DNA of 64,000 nt from Flavobacterium sangjuense (GTDB taxonomy: Bacteria > Bacteroidota > Bacteroidia > Flavobacteriales > Flavobacteriaceae), in contig NZ_CP038810.1 of NCBI RefSeq assembly GCF_004797125.1, forward strand, positions 806,001-870,000, given 5' to 3'. A program made the translations under genes and the position numbers. The notes under the pieces were generated by a model. The model saw nothing but the letters and a program-made list of their open reading frames with translations. It searched no databases and was not told the DNA's origin. Within the stretch, counting starts at the first letter, position 1; every line of letters starts with the position of its first letter. Positions 60,398-64,000 of this stretch are shown here, in pieces.

Positions 60398-61159
60398 ATG
60401 AGAATTATTTCTTATAACGTTAATGGCATTCGGGCAGCCATTGCCAAAGGATTTTTAAACTGGCTGCAACAGGCAAATCCGGATGTAATTTGCCTTCAGG
60501 AAATAAAAGCTACTGAAGACCAAATTCCAACAGAAGAAATTACAGCAGCAGGTTATCCCTATCAATATTATTTTTCGGCACAAAAAAAAGGCTATAGCGG
60601 TGTGGCTATTTTATCCAAAATAAAACCCAACAGAGTTGTTCATGGAACCGAAGTGACACATATGGATTTTGAAGGAAGAAATCTCAGAGCTGATTTTGAT
60701 GATATTTCGGTGATGAGTTTGTATTTGCCTTCGGGAACTAACTTAGACCGTCTGGATCACAAGTTCAAATACATGGACGATTTTCAGAATTATATTGATG
60801 CTTTGAAAAAGCAAATTCCAAATCTTGTCATTTGTGGCGATTATAATATTTGCCATGAGGAAATTGATATTCACGACCCAATTCGCAATAAAACCGTTTC
60901 CGGATTTTTACCTGAAGAGCGTGCCTGGTTGGATAAATTTATGAAAAGCGGTTTCATTGACAGCTTCCGTCATTTTAATAAAGAACCCCACAATTACAGT
61001 TGGTGGAGTTATCGCGCCGGAGCCAGAGGCAATAATAAAGGCTGGCGTATTGATTATAATTTGGTTAGCGAAAATTTAAAAGACAGAATGAGCAGAGCGG
61101 TTATTTTACCCGAAGCCAAACATTCTGACCATTGCCCGGTTTTAGTTGAAATTGATTAA
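60398..61159 (+). CDS. xth: Exodeoxyribonuclease III / AP endonuclease
   Basis: The enzyme incises DNA at abasic sites and has 3'-5' exonuclease and 3'-phosphatase activity. The 253 residues fit the ExoIII family. The metal-binding Glu is in CLQEIKA near residue 34, VICGDYNICHEEIDI contains the catalytic Asp-Asn pair, and the C-terminal SDHCPVLVEID holds the catalytic Asp-His. WRIDYNLVSENL is also typical. It is flanked on both sides by heptamer repeats: facing arrays upstream and a perfect five-unit array just after the stop codon. Confidence 0.95.
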   Translation: MRIISYNVNGIRAAIAKGFLNWLQQANPDVICLQEIKATEDQIPTEEITAAGYPYQYYFSAQKKGYSGVAILSKIKPNRVVHGTEVTHMDFEGRNLRADFDDISVMSLYLPSGTNLDRLDHKFKYMDDFQNYIDALKKQIPNLVICGDYNICHEEIDIHDPIRNKTVSGFLPEERAWLDKFMKSGFIDSFRHFNKEPHNYSWWSYRAGARGNNKGWRIDYNLVSENLKDRMSRAVILPEAKHSDHCPVLVEID

Positions 61160-61160
61160 G

Positions 61161-61195
61161 GAATTACGAATTACGAATTACGAATTACGAATTAC
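61161..61195 (+). repeat. Perfect 7-base tandem repeat, (GAATTAC) five times
   Basis: Five identical heptamers GAATTAC stand in tandem starting 2 bases after the exonuclease III stop codon, followed by GAAAATT in the same phase. The 40 bases from the array to the next start codon are AT-rich with no clear promoter. Confidence 0.9.
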
Positions 61196-61234
61196 GAAAA
61201 TTGTATTAAAAACACATTTGATAAATATATAGAA

Positions 61235-62200
61235 ATGATAAAAAGAATAGTTTTTTGCCTGACAGTAATGATTTTGATGAGTTCCTGTGTTTCCAAAAAA
61301 ATCTACAACGATTTGGAAAACAAATACACCGATTTAAAGAAGGAAAACCGATTTATTTCGGATGAAAATGATGAACTTCATAAAGCTAACGCCGAATTTG
61401 ATTCGGTTAACAGAGCGTTGACAGCGGAGCGTGACCAACTTAAAGCCGACAGAGATAAACTCCAGGCGGATTATACAGCAGCAAGTAACAATCTGAAAGC
61501 GTTACAGGATTCTTATGCAGCGTTGGAAAAAAACAGCAACGATGCCTTAGAAACCAATATGGCAAAAAACCGTGAGTTGTTAGCACAGCTTGACGCCAAA
61601 GAAAAAACACTGGCAGCAGAGCAAGACCGATTGAATAAATTAAGCAACGAATTGGCATCTAACACAAAAAGGCTAAACGAATTAGAAAGCATGATAGCCG
61701 CGAAAGACGCAGCCATGAAAAAACTAAAAGACACCTTGTCAAAAGCATTGAATGCCTTTGAAGGAAGAGGCTTGACCGTTCAAATGAAAAACGGAAAAGT
61801 GTATGTTTCTATGGAAAACAAGTTGTTGTTCCAAACCGGAAGTTGGGCTGTTGGTTCTGAAGGAAGAAGCGCCGTAGTTGAAGTAGGAAAAGTACTGGCT
61901 CAAAATCCGGATATTACCGTTTTGATTGAAGGTCATACGGATAACGATAAAATTTTAGGAAATATTGGTGGCGGCATAGAAAACAACTGGGATTTGTCAA
62001 CCAAAAGAGCTACAGCTATTGTGAATATTTTATCTGAAAACAGCGGAATCAGGAAACAAAATTTAACGGCTGCAGGTCGAGGTGAATTTGCACCAATAAT
62101 GAGCAATGACACCAACGAAGGCAAAGCTAAAAATCGTAGAATTGAAGTTATTCTAACGCCAAAATTAGACGAGATTTCTAAAATGCTGAATGAGTTTTAA
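61235..62200 (+). CDS. OmpA-family lipoprotein with coiled coil
   Basis: The 321-residue protein has a type II signal peptide with lipobox LMSSC (Cys17). A long coiled coil of about 140 residues follows, rich in Ala, Lys, Asp and Glu (heptad-like LKADRDKLQADY, DAKEKTLAAEQDRL). The C-terminal OmpA domain (about residues 190-320) binds peptidoglycan: it has IEGHTDND, NWDLSTKRATAIVNIL and NRRIEVILTPK. It probably links the outer membrane to the cell wall. It lies 15 bases before the aldo/keto reductase gene, which may share its transcript. Confidence 0.93.
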   Translation: MIKRIVFCLTVMILMSSCVSKKIYNDLENKYTDLKKENRFISDENDELHKANAEFDSVNRALTAERDQLKADRDKLQADYTAASNNLKALQDSYAALEKNSNDALETNMAKNRELLAQLDAKEKTLAAEQDRLNKLSNELASNTKRLNELESMIAAKDAAMKKLKDTLSKALNAFEGRGLTVQMKNGKVYVSMENKLLFQTGSWAVGSEGRSAVVEVGKVLAQNPDITVLIEGHTDNDKILGNIGGGIENNWDLSTKRATAIVNILSENSGIRKQNLTAAGRGEFAPIMSNDTNEGKAKNRRIEVILTPKLDEISKMLNEF

Positions 62201-62215
62201 CAGCACTGCATCAAA

Positions 62216-63250
62216 ATGAACTACACCACTTTACCCAATACTGCCATAAAAGTCAGCAAAGTTTGTCTGGGCACGATGACTTTTGGCGAACAAAATTCTG
62301 AAAGCGATGCGCATTCCCAATTGGATTATGCTATTGAACAAGGCATTAATTTTATTGATACTGCCGAAATGTATCCGATTGCCGCGAGGCAAGAAACTCT
62401 TGGACTTACCGAAAAATATATTGGAACTTGGTTAAAGAAATCAGGGAAAAGAGAAAACGTGGTTATTGCCACAAAAATTTCCGGGCCAAACAGAGGCATG
62501 GGTTATATTAGAAACCCGTTAGATTTTTCAAAGAAAAGCATACACGAAGCGGTTGATTTGAGTTTAAAAAACCTTCAGACAGAATATATCGATTTGTATC
62601 AAATGCACTGGCCGGAGCGTGTTATGAATATGTTTGGGCAACGTGGTCTAGCAAAAATTGACACCCAATGGCAGGAAAATTTCTTCGAAGTGTTGAGCGT
62701 TTTTGACGGTTTAATCAAAGAAGGAAAGATAAAACATATTGGTGTTTCGAATGAAAACCCATATGGTGTAATGAAATTTATCAGCGAAAGCGAGAAACAT
62801 AATTTACCCAGAATCGTTACGATTCAAAATCCCTTTTCGCTGTTGAACCGTTTGTATGAAGTTGGGCTTTCCGAAATTGGAATGCGCGAAAATGTTGGTT
62901 TGTTGGCTTATTCTCCGTTGGGATTCAGCTTTTTGACAGGCAAACATTTGAACGGAATTTTACCAACATCACGTTTGGGATTGTTCCCGCAGTTTTCAAG
63001 ATATTCGAATGCGAATTGTCATAAAGCAACAAAATTATACAAGGAGTTAGCCGAATCAAATGGCTTGACTTTAACCCAAATGGCTTTGGCTTTTGTAAAC
63101 CGACAGGATTTTGTGACTTCAACAATTATTGGCGCGACAACTATGGAACAACTTCGTGAAAACATTGCGGCATTTGAAACCGTTCTGTCTCCGGAAGTTA
63201 TAAGTGAAATCAATAAAATTCAGGAATTAATTCCGAATCCTGCGCCTTAA
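62216..63250 (+). CDS. tas: NADP(H)-dependent aldo/keto reductase, Tas-like
   Basis: The 344 residues match E. coli Tas closely in layout: CLGTMTFGEQNSESDAHSQLDYAIEQGINFIDTAEMYP at the N-terminus, the catalytic tetrad Asp and Tyr in that segment, Lys in IATKISGP and His in QMHWPER, and VTIQNPFSLLNRLYEVGLSE and IIGATTMEQLRENI near the C-terminus. It should reduce small aldehydes or ketones with NADPH; the physiological substrate of Tas is not known. It ends exactly at the stop of the convergent sorting-domain gene, with no spacer. Confidence 0.93.
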   Translation: MNYTTLPNTAIKVSKVCLGTMTFGEQNSESDAHSQLDYAIEQGINFIDTAEMYPIAARQETLGLTEKYIGTWLKKSGKRENVVIATKISGPNRGMGYIRNPLDFSKKSIHEAVDLSLKNLQTEYIDLYQMHWPERVMNMFGQRGLAKIDTQWQENFFEVLSVFDGLIKEGKIKHIGVSNENPYGVMKFISESEKHNLPRIVTIQNPFSLLNRLYEVGLSEIGMRENVGLLAYSPLGFSFLTGKHLNGILPTSRLGLFPQFSRYSNANCHKATKLYKELAESNGLTLTQMALAFVNRQDFVTSTIIGATTMEQLRENIAAFETVLSPEVISEINKIQELIPNPAP

Positions 63251-64000
63251 TTATTCAACAATCAACTTAGACTGATAAAGATTTCCGGTTAAATCTTCAA
63301 CCGTAATCATATACAATCCGGCAGCTAAAGCGGCAATATTTACAGCAGGCGTTGTATCGTTATTCTCAACGGCTTTGGTCAAGACCAATTTGCCTGTTAA
63401 ATCAAAAATTTTCACTTTTGAAAGTGCTATTTCAGAACTGTTTTTAATAAAAACTTCTGTCTCCGCCGGATTTGGATATAAGCTTAAGCCGGCTTTAGTA
63501 AAGTCATTTACACCCATCGAAGTGTCGATAATTTTGTAAATCGTATTGGTCACCGCAACATAAAGTTCGCCATTCATATCTTCGCCAAAAGTATAAATCG
63601 AATAAGTATCACTAGTATTGTAACTCCACGTTATAGTTCCCGTATTGCTCAAGAAAGCAATCTCACCCGAACAATAATCGCCAAAGATATACTTACCTGA
63701 AAAATTTGGGTAAGCACTTCCCGTATAAGCATAACCACCGGTAATAGAACATCTGCCGGAAGCCTGAACGTATTGTGTAAACGGCGCTACGGTTGAGGCA
63801 TAAGGAGGACAAGGGCCTTGAGCACCGGGATAACTTGTATTGGCTTCGTAGCAATTCCATCCAAAATTCAATCCTGTATTTGGTAATGGGGAGGTAATTT
63901 TATTAAGCTCTTCAATCGCATTCTGACCTACATCGGCAATCCATAAATCACCATTCAGACGATTAAAAGAAAACTTCCAAGGGTTTCGCATACCGATAGC
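63251..64000 (-). CDS. Secreted sugar-dehydrogenase-like protein with type IX sorting domain, 5'-truncated
   Basis: The frame is open to the right edge, so the N-terminus is missing; the part seen is 249 residues. Residues up to about 165 match the end of the six-bladed PQQ-type glucose/aldose (sorbosone) dehydrogenase propeller: AIGMRNPWKFSFNRLNGDLWIADVGQNAIEE, then LNFGWNCYEANT, GGYAYTGSAYPNFSGKYIFGDYCSGEI and FGEDMNGELYVA. The last 75 residues are a type A C-terminal sorting domain (LSLYPNPAETEVFIKNSS, KVKIFDLTGKLV, LAAGLYMITVEDLTGNLYQSKLIVE), which directs the protein through the type IX secretion system to the cell surface or medium. Confidence 0.9.
   Translation of the reverse strand, partial: AIGMRNPWKFSFNRLNGDLWIADVGQNAIEELNKITSPLPNTGLNFGWNCYEANTSYPGAQGPCPPYASTVAPFTQYVQASGRCSITGGYAYTGSAYPNFSGKYIFGDYCSGEIAFLSNTGTITWSYNTSDTYSIYTFGEDMNGELYVAVTNTIYKIIDTSMGVNDFTKAGLSLYPNPAETEVFIKNSSEIALSKVKIFDLTGKLVLTKAVENNDTTPAVNIAALAAGLYMITVEDLTGNLYQSKLIVE

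Overview
The window is a chromosomal segment from a member of the Bacteroidota, most likely Flavobacterium or a close relative. The evidence is AT-rich DNA, promoters of the Bacteroidota type (TTTG, a 17-23 base spacer, then TAnnTTTG), starts without clear Shine-Dalgarno sequences, a type IX secretion sorting domain, a one-gene ornithine-lipid synthase (OlsF), a short NuoG, and a short-chain threonine dehydrogenase of the kind known from flavobacteria. No rRNA, tRNA, CRISPR array, insertion sequence or prophage was seen. All gaps without a gene are shorter than 300 bases. Both ends cut genes: an alpha/beta hydrolase on the left and a sugar dehydrogenase with a sorting domain on the right.

Layout. 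0-10.3 kb: the repair translocase mfd with a lipoprotein gene, threonine dehydrogenase, an exported truncated-globin-like lipoprotein with a one-helix membrane partner, a 35-residue membrane peptide, an NTF2-like secreted protein, an L,D-transpeptidase and an unknown exported protein. 10.3-19.8 kb: a galactan/galactose operon (galM, GH53 endo-galactanase, GH2 beta-galactosidase, galK, galT, sodium:sugar symporter) facing a GntR-type regulator, with three ACCAGT direct repeats between them. 19.9-21.9 kb: an M13 metallopeptidase lipoprotein. 22.1-36.3 kb: a nucleoside-catabolism region. It holds deoC, an aldehyde dehydrogenase and a catalytically empty ALDH-like protein (together resembling a split ALDH16), followed by the whole reductive pyrimidine pathway: NCS1 permease, PreT/PreA, dihydropyrimidinase, two unrelated beta-ureidopropionase candidates, an omega-aminotransferase and an MMSDH-type dehydrogenase. 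Together these predict conversion of uracil or thymine to acetyl- or propionyl-CoA.

36.4-40.2 kb: a D-2-hydroxyacid dehydrogenase / membrane protein / VOC operon, then a tightly coupled TM2 / DUF2752 / DUF4870 / M48 peptidase operon. 40.2-41.9 kb: an error-prone polymerase pair in the unusual order umuC then umuD, preceded by a palindromic candidate operator. 42.0-54.8 kb: a complete 14-gene complex I operon (nuoA-nuoN, leftward) with a near-consensus promoter. 55.0-64.0 kb: cold-shock protein, aspS, a TlpA-like thioredoxin, olsF, exonuclease III, an OmpA-type lipoprotein, a Tas-like aldo/keto reductase and the partial secreted dehydrogenase.

The least explained signal is in the intergenic DNA. 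There are several short tandem arrays with a fixed 7- or 8-base period, two of them as facing inverted arrays, and three of the four start within 0-2 bases of a stop codon. They match no repeat class I can name with confidence.
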